A DNA stretch of 57,665 bases from a virus. Where the stretch lies: positions 1 to 57,665 of IMG/VR virus record IMGVR_UViG_3300008113_000328, one strand, 5' to 3'. The number at the start of each line of letters is the position of its first letter. Position 1 is the first letter of the stretch. Below the pieces are notes generated by a model. The model ran no database searches. It was not told where the DNA came from and saw only the letters and a program-made list of their open reading frames with translations. Made by a program: the position numbers and the translations under genes. Positions 23,568-30,499 of this stretch are shown here, one piece after another.

Positions 23568-23595
23568 GGGGCAGTGTCCTTGAAGACACCACCCC
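23568..23595 (-). repeat. Recurrent sense hairpin before hammerhead 5
   Basis: Variant core GTGTCTTCAAGGACAC (23574-23589), extended by two G-U and four G-C pairs to an 11-bp stem. It begins 8 bases after the amidoligase stop codon. Confidence 0.85.
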
Positions 23596-23603
23596 TGCTT
23601 CCC

Positions 23604-24494
23604 TTAGTACCTCGGGAGGTACTGACGGATGCTCTCAGACACCGCGCCCGTGTCGATGAACTTTTGAAAGTCAACCGCAAGGTTCAGCACCTTCATCGCC
23701 TTTGTAGTGTCCCCGTTGTACATTAGAACTACAAGCGGTGAAATGTGCTTCAGGAACGTCTTTGTAGTAGTGTTCGGGGCTGTGATTGCCACGTTCACCA
23801 CCTCGTACATTAACTCGTAGCGTCTCATCAACTGCTTCACGCTCTCGAATCGGCTCACCACACGAAACTCGAGCACGTTGCCCTTGTTTAAGGCCACTTG
23901 ATATTTGTGGTGATAGCGCAAGTGCTGTCCAATGTCCATAGCTGTATGCATACGCAGGTTGTGGTTGCAAAAGTCATTTTTGAGGCGGTTGCGGAACAGC
24001 GCGTAAATAATGCCCGAATACTTGCGCACGGCTGTGTTGATTTCATCGCCTGTCATCCCTTCGACACCGATAGTCATATGACCACCGCAACGGCTGTCAG
24101 ACGGGCTGTATTGGTCTTCGATAATGTAACGGGCTTTGTGCATCATATCGTACACCTTTGTGCGCCACTGACCCTGTGGGAGCAAAGGCAGGATGTGGCT
24201 CACAGCCTCGTAGCCGCACGATGCATCACGCTCGAAGCCGCAAAACAACTCGTACTCACGCACCGAATTGCGGTGCAATTGGTTCTTTTCAACCTCAATG
24301 CCGATAGTGAAACGGCTTGCAATAGCCCCGTTGATGAGGGCAAAATTGTCGCGCTGTTGACGTGGCTTGAGTCCTGCAATGTCTATGCGGTGACGTGTCA
24401 CGCTCAATTTGTTTGGTGCAGGCTTGTAGTGGTATGAGTGAACTACGCCACGAGCGTGCTCGCCTGTCAATCTGTATTGGATACCTGTGTTCAT
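23604..24494 (-). CDS. Amidoligase-like (COOH-NH2 ligase, glutamine-synthetase-fold) enzyme
   Basis: A 296-residue protein with the landmarks of the Amidoligase_2 group: the metal-binding strand FTIGIEVEK (62-70), FERDASCGYEAVSHILPL (87-104, where SCGYE matches the D-x-S-x-x-x-E pattern), CGGHMTIGVEG (136-146, the G-G-H-x-H/T motif) and LEFRVVSRF near 225. Such enzymes use ATP to form amide or peptide bonds. Related families are often encoded near class II amidotransferases and AIG2/GGCT-like proteins, and such a fusion is present at 17939-19000. The acceptor is unknown. It sits between a hairpin and hammerhead 5. Confidence 0.8.
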   Translation of the reverse strand: MNTGIQYRLTGEHARGVVHSYHYKPAPNKLSVTRHRIDIAGLKPRQQRDNFALINGAIASRFTIGIEVEKNQLHRNSVREYELFCGFERDASCGYEAVSHILPLLPQGQWRTKVYDMMHKARYIIEDQYSPSDSRCGGHMTIGVEGMTGDEINTAVRKYSGIIYALFRNRLKNDFCNHNLRMHTAMDIGQHLRYHHKYQVALNKGNVLEFRVVSRFESVKQLMRRYELMYEVVNVAITAPNTTTKTFLKHISPLVVLMYNGDTTKAMKVLNLAVDFQKFIDTGAVSESIRQYLPRY

Positions 24495-24513
24495 TGTGTG
24501 TGTGGTTTTAAGT

Positions 24514-24539
24514 GGGCAGTGTCTTTGAAGACACCGCCC
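24514..24539 (-). repeat. Recurrent sense hairpin without a ribozyme
   Basis: Core 24519-24534, extended by a G-U and four further pairs to 12 bp. It lies in the short gap between the 217-residue gene and the amidoligase gene. Unlike other intergenic copies in this region, no hammerhead follows. Confidence 0.85.
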
Positions 24540-24552
24540 TGTTTATGATTGT

Positions 24553-25206
24553 TTATTGGTTAACTGCGTATTTCACTTTGGTGGTGAACAGGCGAATAGC
24601 CTCTAACACTGCGTCCTTGTCAGCAGTGGTGTGAATAGCCCCGTCTGTATCGATTCGCACAGCTATGTTAGCCCCTTCGGGGTTCTTGAAAGTGAATGAA
24701 AATACCACCTGTGGACGCACCTCAATTGCAGGCTCTTCGCCTTCGCCTTCGCCCTCTTCACCGCCTTCGCCTGTTCCACTGCTCTCTTGTCCCTGTTCCA
24801 AAGCCTTAGCGAACTTATTGAGAGCCTCAATACTGCGAACAGGCTTCTCGCCTGTGCTCTCAGCCTCATCGCACTTTGCGTTGAACGTCTCAATCACCTC
24901 AGCAGGTAGTTCACCTGCCTTGACTAGCTTGCAGAAAAACGACTTCTTGTATCCAAACACCTTTTCGCCAAGGGCTTCCTTAGTGAACGTCACGCCCTCC
25001 TCTTCGCACAGGGCTTTACCCTCTGCGCTGTTCACCCAAGCCCAAGCCTGTGCCGACAGCTTTGCCATACTCAGAGTGTTCTCAAACGTCTTCTTCTCAG
25101 CCTTAGCCATAGTGCGCTGTAAGGCTGTCACCTGTTGCAGGTTCATACCTGCCTTAACCTGTGGATTGCTGAGGAACGATGCCTCAATTGATAGTAAATT
25201 GCTCAT
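24553..25206 (-). CDS. Hypothetical protein with Glu/Gly-rich linker
   Basis: A 217-residue protein: an N-terminal helical domain (~120 residues, with FGYKKSFFCKLVKAGEL resembling a helix-turn-helix/ParB-like segment), a linker of Gly and Glu repeats (about 142-158), and a C-terminal beta domain (VVFSFTFKNPEGANIAVRID). It is the first gene of its operon and directly follows the 25267 promoter. A DNA-binding regulator is possible but unproven. Confidence 0.68.
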   Translation of the reverse strand: MSNLLSIEASFLSNPQVKAGMNLQQVTALQRTMAKAEKKTFENTLSMAKLSAQAWAWVNSAEGKALCEEEGVTFTKEALGEKVFGYKKSFFCKLVKAGELPAEVIETFNAKCDEAESTGEKPVRSIEALNKFAKALEQGQESSGTGEGGEEGEGEGEEPAIEVRPQVVFSFTFKNPEGANIAVRIDTDGAIHTTADKDAVLEAIRLFTTKVKYAVNQ

Positions 25207-25266
25207 AAAGTGTTGATTTTGAATGTGTTATGTTATTTTATAGCTCCCGTTCGTCGGTTGCCGTGG

Positions 25267-25274
25267 CAAATATA
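25267..25274 (-). promoter_or_regulatory. Bacteroidota-type -7 box (TATATTTG) for the 217-residue gene
   Basis: TATATTTG on the minus strand 60 bases before the ATG. An inverted repeat GTGTAT...ATACAC (15-base gap) overlaps its upstream side, a possible operator. No -33 TTG at 19-20 bases. Confidence 0.6.
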
Positions 25275-25319
25275 GTGTATTCCTTGTCTATTTCGATACA
25301 CTCAAGTGTGAATAAATGT

Positions 25320-25665
25320 GAACAAGTTATCAACAGGCTGATTTGTTTGCGCCTGTAAAGGGTTGCAGGGGCGTAGCCCTCTGTCATCGGGCGTGCTCAG
25401 TGTCTTTGAGGACACTTCTACAGGGGCGGAGGAGGAGCGGAGGGCAGGTGACAGGGGCGAACAGCTGTGCGGGACAGGTGCACCGCCCTGCGCTATGCAG
25501 GGCAGTGCTACGGGGCTACAGGCGGCTACAGGATGACAGGGCGAAAAGCCAAAAACCTCACAGGGGCGCACCGAAATCTGACCCCCACCCCTTTGCCAGA
25601 GAGCCGTTTCCGCGCGGGGGGTGGCGCGCGTGCCGTGGGGGGTTACCCCAACACTACTACCATCT
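25320..25665. other. GC-rich non-coding region in the divergent intergenic gap
   Basis: About 340 bases much richer in G+C than the rest of the window, located where transcription diverges. Seen in it: GCCCTGC-GCTAT-GCAGGGC (a perfect 7-bp hairpin near 25485-25503), ACAGGC/GCCTGT near 25334-25357, G-runs (GGGGGG twice) near 25616-25652, repeated GGCTACAGG, and a minus-strand copy of the recurrent hairpin (GTGTCCTCAAAGACAC, 25400-25415). A DnaA-box-like TTATCAACA is at 25327-25335. Open frames here are low-complexity and not gene-like. It could hold a structured RNA, an origin or a packaging site. Confidence 0.5.
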
Positions 25666-25677
25666 AATAATTTTGAT

Positions 25678-25685
25678 TACCTTTG
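25678..25685 (+). promoter_or_regulatory. Bacteroidota-type -7 box (TACCTTTG), rightward
   Basis: TACCTTTG 24 bases before the ATG of the 85-residue gene, marking the start of rightward transcription. Confidence 0.6.
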
Positions 25686-25709
25686 TTGTGTACTAAAAAA
25701 ATTACTACT

Positions 25710-25967
25710 ATGAAAATGAAACTGAATGTAGGTAACAGTGTTTACCAAGGAGGTTATAACGGTGGAGGCTCGGGCTTGACCGTTAAGAATGGTCGTTTGA
25801 TTAACAATGCTCCTGACGGTCGTATGGGAATCACTAAGATTGCTGATACGGTAAAGGAGATGAAGCGTAATCAGAAGATTGATATGCAGACTCAGGCTAT
25901 TCTTCGTGCTGAGGCTATTGAGAAGATGAACGAGATGATGGGTGGGGAGTGCAGCGAGTGTGATTAA
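25710..25967 (+). CDS. Hypothetical protein
   Basis: An 85-residue protein starting MKMKLNVGNSVYQGGYNGG; glycine-rich first part, then a charged helix and a C-terminal CSECD. The frame is open upstream through the promoter box; the ATG at 25710 is chosen because it follows that box. Often such proteins accompany phage holin genes in Bacteroidota phages; role unknown. Confidence 0.65.
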   Translation: MKMKLNVGNSVYQGGYNGGGSGLTVKNGRLINNAPDGRMGITKIADTVKEMKRNQKIDMQTQAILRAEAIEKMNEMMGGECSECD

Positions 25968-25991
25968 GTAAATTTCTAAACTTTTAATACG

Positions 25992-26153
25992 ATGGTAAAC
26001 AAAGAGCAAGTGCTTGGATTGATTCGTCACGCTTTGACTTTTGTCGGAGGTTGTTTGGTGGCGAATGGTATTTTGACTGACTCTATGTCTGCGGATATAG
26101 TTGGGTCTTGTATGGCTTTGATTGGAACTATTTGGTCCTTGATTGTGAAATGA
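25992..26153 (+). CDS. 53-residue holin-like membrane protein
   Basis: Two transmembrane segments (HALTFVGGCLVANGIL and GSCMALIGTIWSLIVK) joined by a short polar turn. The pattern (RHALTFVGG near the start, MALIGTIWSLI near the end) matches small Pam3-gp28-type putative phage holins. It lies 24 bases after the preceding gene and is followed by a terminator. The endolysin is encoded about 6.7 kb downstream. Confidence 0.72.
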   Translation: MVNKEQVLGLIRHALTFVGGCLVANGILTDSMSADIVGSCMALIGTIWSLIVK

Positions 26154-26181
26154 TAGTTGCTATGGTTTAGTGTTTGAAAAG

Positions 26182-26207
26182 GGGAGACTAACGAGTCTCC
26201 CTTTTTT
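26182..26207 (+). terminator. Rho-independent terminator after the holin-like gene
   Basis: GGGAGACT-AACG-AGTCTCCC (8-bp stem) followed by six T residues, 28 bases past the stop codon. Confidence 0.92.
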
Positions 26208-26394
26208 ATGATAGATAATCGACATTACTATGTCATTTTTATGTTTGTTTTTTTATAGCTAACTTATTGATTATTATTATTTATGTCGATTATGTCGATT
26301 TTAAGAGAAGTTTCTAATATATAAAATAATAATAAAAGGAGGGAAAATATATATATATATAGGGACGAAGAAGATTGACATTTCGTCATTGCTC
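26208..26394. other. AT-rich intergenic region upstream of groEL
   Basis: Strongly AT-rich, with two ATGTCGATT repeats (near 26283 and 26293), TTATTGATTATTATTATT, AATAATAATAAAA and a (AT)n run near 26347-26360. No gene fits. It resembles the region upstream of the primase-helicase (14392-14562) in order of elements. Confidence 0.4.
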
Positions 26395-26424
26395 TTGTTT
26401 CTTTGTAAAGGTGGTGTATATTTG
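26395..26424 (+). promoter_or_regulatory. groEL promoter (TTG, 19 bases, TATATTTG)
   Basis: A complete Bacteroidota-type promoter 23 bases before the groEL start. It lies after the terminator at 26182-26207, so the chaperonin genes form a separate unit. Confidence 0.78.
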
Positions 26425-26447
26425 CCCTAACAATTAAATCCAATCAA

Positions 26448-28064
26448 ATGATAGACAATCAAGGTTACTCTCCCAAGGACTTACGTTTTGGTTCTGATGG
26501 GCGAGACAAATTAATTAGGGGTGTCACTAAGATGGCCCGGGCGGTAAAGAGTACACTTGGGCCTAACGGCAACACTGTACTGATAGAGTCGCCAACTCAC
26601 ACACACGGTATTACGGTAACGAAGGATGGTGTCACGGTAGCCAAGGCGGTTGACCTGATGGACCCTACTGAGAACCTTGCGGTTCGGATGATGAAGGAGG
26701 CGGCAGACCGCACGGCTACATCAGCGGGTGATGGTACGACAACGGCCATTGTGTTGACTGAGGCTCTTGTGCTTGGTGGTGTTGAGCATATTACTGAGAA
26801 GCATAATCGGACGCAGGTGTTGCGTCATATGGTGGAGATATCGGACAAGGTGGTGGAGAAGTTAAAGAAGAAGAGCAAGAAGCTATCGAGTTCAATGCTT
26901 CTTGACGTGGCTACTATCTCATCTAACAATGACAAGGAGATTGGCAGTATCATCGCAAAGGTTTATAAGGAGGTTGGCAAGAATGGTATTGTAACTGTTG
27001 AGAAGTCACAGACATCTGAGACGTATTCGGAGACGACCTTGGGTTTGAAGTTTGACCGTGGGTATTTGTCTCCGTTGTTTATCAACAACCACAAGAAGGA
27101 CGAGTGTGTGTTTGAGGATGTGATGGTCTTGGTTGCTGATATGGAGATATCGAACATCTTGCAGATTGAGAACGTGCTCAAGCCAATTATCACTGAGGGG
27201 AAGAAGTTATTGATTATCTCTCCCTGCAATATGAATGTGGTAAACACGCTTGCGGCAAACGTGATGAAGGGTAATCTGAAAGTATGTGTTGTGCCACCGC
27301 CCAACTTTGGATACAAGCAGCACGAGCTGATGCAGGACATTGCTTTGAGTGTTGGTGCTACATACTTTAGTGAGAAGACGGGTGACGACTTGAGCCTTAT
27401 TAATTATGGTTGTCTTGGTCACGCGGCTAAGGTGATTGTGTCGAAGGACAAGACGGTGATACTGAAGTCTGAGGCTCGTGTAAATGCTGATGCTATAGCT
27501 GAGCGAGTGAGTGAGCTATGGGCTGCTCACGCGGTAGCTAAGAAGAAGTCTGACAAAGATTTCTTGTTGGAGCGTATTGCGTCATTGACGGGTGGCATCG
27601 GTGTCATCTTTGTTGGTGGGAATACTGACCTTGAGCAGAAGGAGTTGTATGACCGTGTGGATGATGCGGTATGTGCTGTTCGTTCTGCACTTGAGGAGGG
27701 CATTGTGCCGGGGGCAGGTAAAGCTTTGTTTGAGTTTAATCTGAATGAGTTCTTATCAGACAATTCTACCAATGAGTACAAGGCTGCCATTAAGATTATG
27801 CAGTCGGCACTTGAGGCTCCGCTCACTCAGATTCTTGAGAACGCGGGACTGTGTATGACCAATGTGTATGGTGGTAGAATGAAAGAGGGTGAGGGGTATA
27901 ATGTGAAGACGGGGGAGATTGGTGACCTCATTGAGATGGGTGTTATTGACCCGACTAAGGTTACACGTAGTGCTCTTCAGAACGCGGTGAGTGTGGCGAC
28001 AACTATCCTTAGCACAAATGCAATCATTACGATGGCTCGTAGTTATGAGGAGGCCGCGCTATGA
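26448..28064 (+). CDS. groEL: Phage-encoded chaperonin GroEL
   Basis: A 538-residue Cpn60. Family marks are clear: nucleotide-binding VKSTLGPNGNTVLI (34-47), TVTKDGVTVAKAV, GDGTTTA with the catalytic Asp near residue 88, the apical region, and the C-terminal DRVDDAVCAVRSALEEGIVPG (close to the bacterial consensus). The C-terminal GGM repeat of bacterial GroEL is missing; the protein ends ...ARSYEEAAL. It should form a folding chamber with the GroES encoded 247 bases downstream. Codon use and promoter fit the rest of the phage. Confidence 0.95.
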   Translation: MIDNQGYSPKDLRFGSDGRDKLIRGVTKMARAVKSTLGPNGNTVLIESPTHTHGITVTKDGVTVAKAVDLMDPTENLAVRMMKEAADRTATSAGDGTTTAIVLTEALVLGGVEHITEKHNRTQVLRHMVEISDKVVEKLKKKSKKLSSSMLLDVATISSNNDKEIGSIIAKVYKEVGKNGIVTVEKSQTSETYSETTLGLKFDRGYLSPLFINNHKKDECVFEDVMVLVADMEISNILQIENVLKPIITEGKKLLIISPCNMNVVNTLAANVMKGNLKVCVVPPPNFGYKQHELMQDIALSVGATYFSEKTGDDLSLINYGCLGHAAKVIVSKDKTVILKSEARVNADAIAERVSELWAAHAVAKKKSDKDFLLERIASLTGGIGVIFVGGNTDLEQKELYDRVDDAVCAVRSALEEGIVPGAGKALFEFNLNEFLSDNSTNEYKAAIKIMQSALEAPLTQILENAGLCMTNVYGGRMKEGEGYNVKTGEIGDLIEMGVIDPTKVTRSALQNAVSVATTILSTNAIITMARSYEEAAL

Positions 28065-28306
28065 TTGACAAGATAATTGAGGCTTACCCTGAGGAGGTGT
28101 TCTTGAAAGCAAATGGTTTTGATGATGCTATCATCGGAGTTGACGAAAGCAGTATGCGTCTTATCTACTCTGAGTTGAAGTGCATTGACATCTTGCAAAA
28201 CGAGCACGATATGACATCTATTGATGCGATTGAATATTTTGAGCATAACGTAAAGTGCGCATACGTAGGGGAGCATACTCCGATATGGTGCGCTGATATG
28301 ATTTAA
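28061..28306 (+). CDS. Hypothetical protein between groEL and groES
   Basis: An 81-residue acidic protein (start MIDKIIEAYPEEVFLKANGF), mostly helical, coupled to groEL by a 4-base overlap (ATGA). No known domain. Its placement inside the chaperonin operon suggests a folding-related or regulatory role, which is inference. Confidence 0.68.
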   Translation: MIDKIIEAYPEEVFLKANGFDDAIIGVDESSMRLIYSELKCIDILQNEHDMTSIDAIEYFEHNVKCAYVGEHTPIWCADMI

Positions 28307-28311
28307 GAAAA

Positions 28312-28569
28312 ATGAAACCAATAGGAAAATACATTGTCGTTGTTACGACAGAGGAGGAAGTGAAGACCGAGTCAGGATTAATCTTGTCGGGAGATGACGT
28401 GAATCAGTTTCGCTACAAACGTGGTGTTGTGGTTGAGCCGGGAACTGAAGTGGCTAATATAAAGAAAGGAGACAAGATTTATTTTGATAAGGCGCATAGC
28501 TTCGCAATGATTATCAATGACAATCAATACACCATCATTCGCGAGTCTGATGTCGTTGTTGTCGAGTAA
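28312..28569 (+). CDS. groES: Phage-encoded co-chaperonin GroES
   Basis: An 85-residue Cpn10. It has the N-terminal strand MKPIGKYIVVV, the mobile-loop equivalent KTESGLILS (23-31, hydrophobic tripeptide LIL for GroEL contact), the core KRGVVVEPGTEV and KKGDKIYFDK, and the C-terminal YTIIRESDVVVV. It is slightly shorter than bacterial GroES (about 95). Its 3' end overlaps the convergent regulator-like gene by 35 bases. Confidence 0.9.
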   Translation: MKPIGKYIVVVTTEEEVKTESGLILSGDDVNQFRYKRGVVVEPGTEVANIKKGDKIYFDKAHSFAMIINDNQYTIIRESDVVVVE

Positions 28570-28978
28570 AGGCGTTCATCTCTTTAATCATATTTCTATA
28601 GACCTTGTCTGTGTAGTTTACTTTACGGAGGAACATAGGATTGTGATTGTTACTAACGGGGATTTCTTCCCCGTTTAGTTTTTGATAGATTGAGTGTACC
28701 ATTCTTGATGCTTTGTATGAGAGTTGGTATACGGTACGTCTGTTGCCTACTTTCTTTCTGAAGGATTGAATCCAACCATCTTTGAGTAGGCGGTTGAATC
28801 TCTTCACGTCCCAACTAAGCAGTTCATCGAACTCATCAAATTTTCCCTTGTCAAAGTATTTTTCTGAGTAGAGGAAAAGGATTATGTCGAGGTCAGCTTG
28901 ACTTAGCTTGTATTTTGCCTTGACGAAGTATCTGATTACACGCCAATACTTTAAATAATCGGGGGCAGTTTTTTTCAT
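28535..28978 (-). CDS. Winged-helix (MarR-like) DNA-binding protein, putative regulator
   Basis: A 147-residue basic protein. Residues 24-95 (YKLSQADLDIILFLYSEKYF, then a recognition-helix region and the wing GNRRTVYQLSYKA) fit a winged helix of MarR/PadR type. It is the only minus-strand gene between 25.7 and 57 kb, convergent with groES and divergent from the next gene. The leader AAATCTAATCAA precedes its ATG. It could control the divergent promoter at 28994; its transcript would be antisense to the groES end. Confidence 0.7.
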   Translation of the reverse strand: MKKTAPDYLKYWRVIRYFVKAKYKLSQADLDIILFLYSEKYFDKGKFDEFDELLSWDVKRFNRLLKDGWIQSFRKKVGNRRTVYQLSYKASRMVHSIYQKLNGEEIPVSNNHNPMFLRKVNYTDKVYRNMIKEMNAFTRQQRHQTRE

Positions 28979-28993
28979 TTGATTAGATTTGAT

Positions 28994-29001
28994 TACATTT
29001 G
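28994..29001 (+). promoter_or_regulatory. Bacteroidota-type -7 box (TACATTTG)
   Basis: TACATTTG 19 bases before the 131-residue gene. The same box recurs at 29704 and 31121, each before a small structural-type gene. Confidence 0.65.
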
Positions 29002-29020
29002 TAAAGCAAAATTATAGGAT

Positions 29021-29416
29021 ATGTCTCTTCTTACAAATAGAAAAAGCAGAACTACAGACCCTGAGCTTCCTAAGAAGGCTGCGCCTGCTAAGCCGGGAGA
29101 AGTGTATGTTACAAAAGAGAAGGTTGACTTTGGTGTTAACGCAAGACGCAATATGACTGATGACAAAGATAAGCGTATGGCGGCATCGGGCTATATACCT
29201 GAGGTGGATGAAAAAGGAAACAGGACGGGTGCTTATACGGTGAATAGGAACAGGCAACCAACTCGAGAGACTGTAACAAAGCCTAAGCCTGCTCCTGAGC
29301 CTAAGGGCAGACCATCCGCTCCTGTTATGCAAGCAGACCAAAAAAAGTCTACAGGTCAGAAGCAAGTTGCAAAGAGGGTTTGGGATGATGAGAAGAAACA
29401 ATGGAAAATGGTTTAA
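29021..29416 (+). CDS. Hypothetical basic protein, MSLLTNRK family
   Basis: A 131-residue, Lys/Pro-rich, mostly disordered protein beginning MSLLTNRKSRTT. The first eight residues are shared with the next gene, so the two are paralogous at least at the N-terminus. It is probably a minor virion or DNA-associated protein; no domain is recognised. Confidence 0.65.
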   Translation: MSLLTNRKSRTTDPELPKKAAPAKPGEVYVTKEKVDFGVNARRNMTDDKDKRMAASGYIPEVDEKGNRTGAYTVNRNRQPTRETVTKPKPAPEPKGRPSAPVMQADQKKSTGQKQVAKRVWDDEKKQWKMV

Positions 29417-29426
29417 TATCTAACAT

Positions 29427-29696
29427 ATGTCACTACTTACAAACAGAAAGAAATCATCTGCTCCTTGTCCTGACTGCAAACTCAGTATGACAGAGGATGG
29501 AATGTATAAGTATGGCTCTGAGACTACGGGCTATAAAACATCTTCAGATAGAGAAACAGCAAAAAAGAAACATCAGCAAGCATATCCCGATTCTTACAAG
29601 CCAAAGATGGAGATGCCCAATGACGTTAAGCAGTCTTACAAGGCTGCAATGGACACCTCTTCTACTCCTATGAAGATGCCTACTTTAAAAAAGTAA
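29427..29696 (+). CDS. Hypothetical basic protein, MSLLTNRK family, with CxxC
   Basis: An 89-residue protein starting MSLLTNRKKSSAPCPDCKLS. It shares its N-terminus with the preceding gene; the CPDC pair could be half of a zinc site. Lys/Ser/Met-rich, low complexity. Confidence 0.62.
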   Translation: MSLLTNRKKSSAPCPDCKLSMTEDGMYKYGSETTGYKTSSDRETAKKKHQQAYPDSYKPKMEMPNDVKQSYKAAMDTSSTPMKMPTLKK

Positions 29697-29703
29697 TTTT
29701 GAT

Positions 29704-29711
29704 TACATTTG
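29704..29711 (+). promoter_or_regulatory. Bacteroidota-type -7 box (TACATTTG)
   Basis: TACATTTG 15 bases before the ATG at 29727. Confidence 0.6.
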
Positions 29712-29726
29712 TATAAACCAAAAGAT

Positions 29727-30017
29727 ATGAAAAAAACAGGTGACCCATTAAAAAAAGTAGAGACTAATAAGTCTTCAGCTGATGCTACCAACGTAAGTAT
29801 GAATGTTCCTAAAGCACCAATCCGTGAAAGGATAAGCAACATCCCGAATCGTTTTCAAGAGAAACAACAAGAGCAGATACGTATGCTACAAGAACGTGGA
29901 TATATGCCTATGTATAAAAGCGATGGTAAGGGTGGGATGATGTTGGAGGGATATGCTCCTCGAGGAAAGAATTTTGCTGTAGAGGCTCAAGAGAACAGAA
30001 TGAAGAAATATAAATAA
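29727..30017 (+). CDS. Hypothetical basic protein
   Basis: A 96-residue protein beginning MKKTGDPLKKVETNKSS; a frame-extending TTG at 29709 lies in the promoter box and is not used. Charged, with helix FQEKQQEQIRMLQERGYMP. Role unknown, probably a small virion-associated protein. Confidence 0.62.
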   Translation: MKKTGDPLKKVETNKSSADATNVSMNVPKAPIRERISNIPNRFQEKQQEQIRMLQERGYMPMYKSDGKGGMMLEGYAPRGKNFAVEAQENRMKKYK

Positions 30018-30018
30018 T

Positions 30019-30111
30019 ATGGCAAGGAAGTCTTCTGACGTAAATCTAAACTATACTCTCGACAGTGTGTTCGGGAGAAAGAGTGGCATGACTAACGGCT
30101 ATCTTGGGTGA
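30019..30111 (+). CDS. 30-residue small protein
   Basis: A short frame starting one base after the preceding stop. The product is MARKSSDVNLNYTLDSVFG followed by 11 residues. It is in register with the tightly packed gene run, the only support for it. Confidence 0.4.
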   Translation: MARKSSDVNLNYTLDSVFGRKSGMTNGYLG

Positions 30112-30156
30112 CCAAGATGTAAATCAGTATTTAAAACCAAAAACAAAAAAGAAAAA

Positions 30157-30324
30157 ATGAAGTCAACTCCAAATCTCCCTGCATCATCACGTATGCAGAT
30201 GCCAAGTGGTGGTGGGTCAGTTAAGGCTCCTGCTAAAAAAGGCGCAGCTTCTGCCGATGTAAAATCAGCAGGCGAATCAGGCGGCCTAATCAAGAAAAAA
30301 AGCAAAATGAAAATGAAAAAATAA
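30157..30324 (+). CDS. 55-residue basic low-complexity protein
   Basis: Gly/Ser/Lys-rich, begins MKSTPNLPASSRMQMPSGGG and ends KKKSKMKMKK. The next ATG follows its stop by one base. It could bind nucleic acid or the virion interior. Confidence 0.5.
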   Translation: MKSTPNLPASSRMQMPSGGGSVKAPAKKGAASADVKSAGESGGLIKKKSKMKMKK

Positions 30325-30325
30325 A

Positions 30326-30499
30326 ATGGGAAAGAAGTCAGGTTTAATTGAAAACGCTGTAGAGGAGACTGCTCCTTCTGCAAAAGATTCTGTAAAAGAA
30401 ACTCCTAAGGCTGAAACTCCTGTCGTTGAAACTCCTAAGCAAGAAACTACGATAGCGGGTTATCCAAGTCGTGATTTCAAACATCGTTTCAATGGCTGA
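30326..30499 (+). CDS. 57-residue hypothetical protein
   Basis: Begins MGKKSGLIENAVEETAPS and contains degenerate VKETPKAETPVVETPKQET repeats (Glu-Thr-Pro). It overlaps the next gene by 8 bases. Likely disordered. Confidence 0.5.
   Translation: MGKKSGLIENAVEETAPSAKDSVKETPKAETPVVETPKQETTIAGYPSRDFKHRFNG

Noticed and set aside
23898-24437. 179-codon plus-strand frame opposite the amidoligase
   Set aside because: Antisense shadow; the minus frame has family motifs and a proper operon position.
25302-25571. 89-codon minus-strand frame (and plus-strand frames) in the GC-rich region
   Set aside because: Pro/Ser/Cys-rich, no gene-like start context; long frames are expected by chance in GC-rich DNA.
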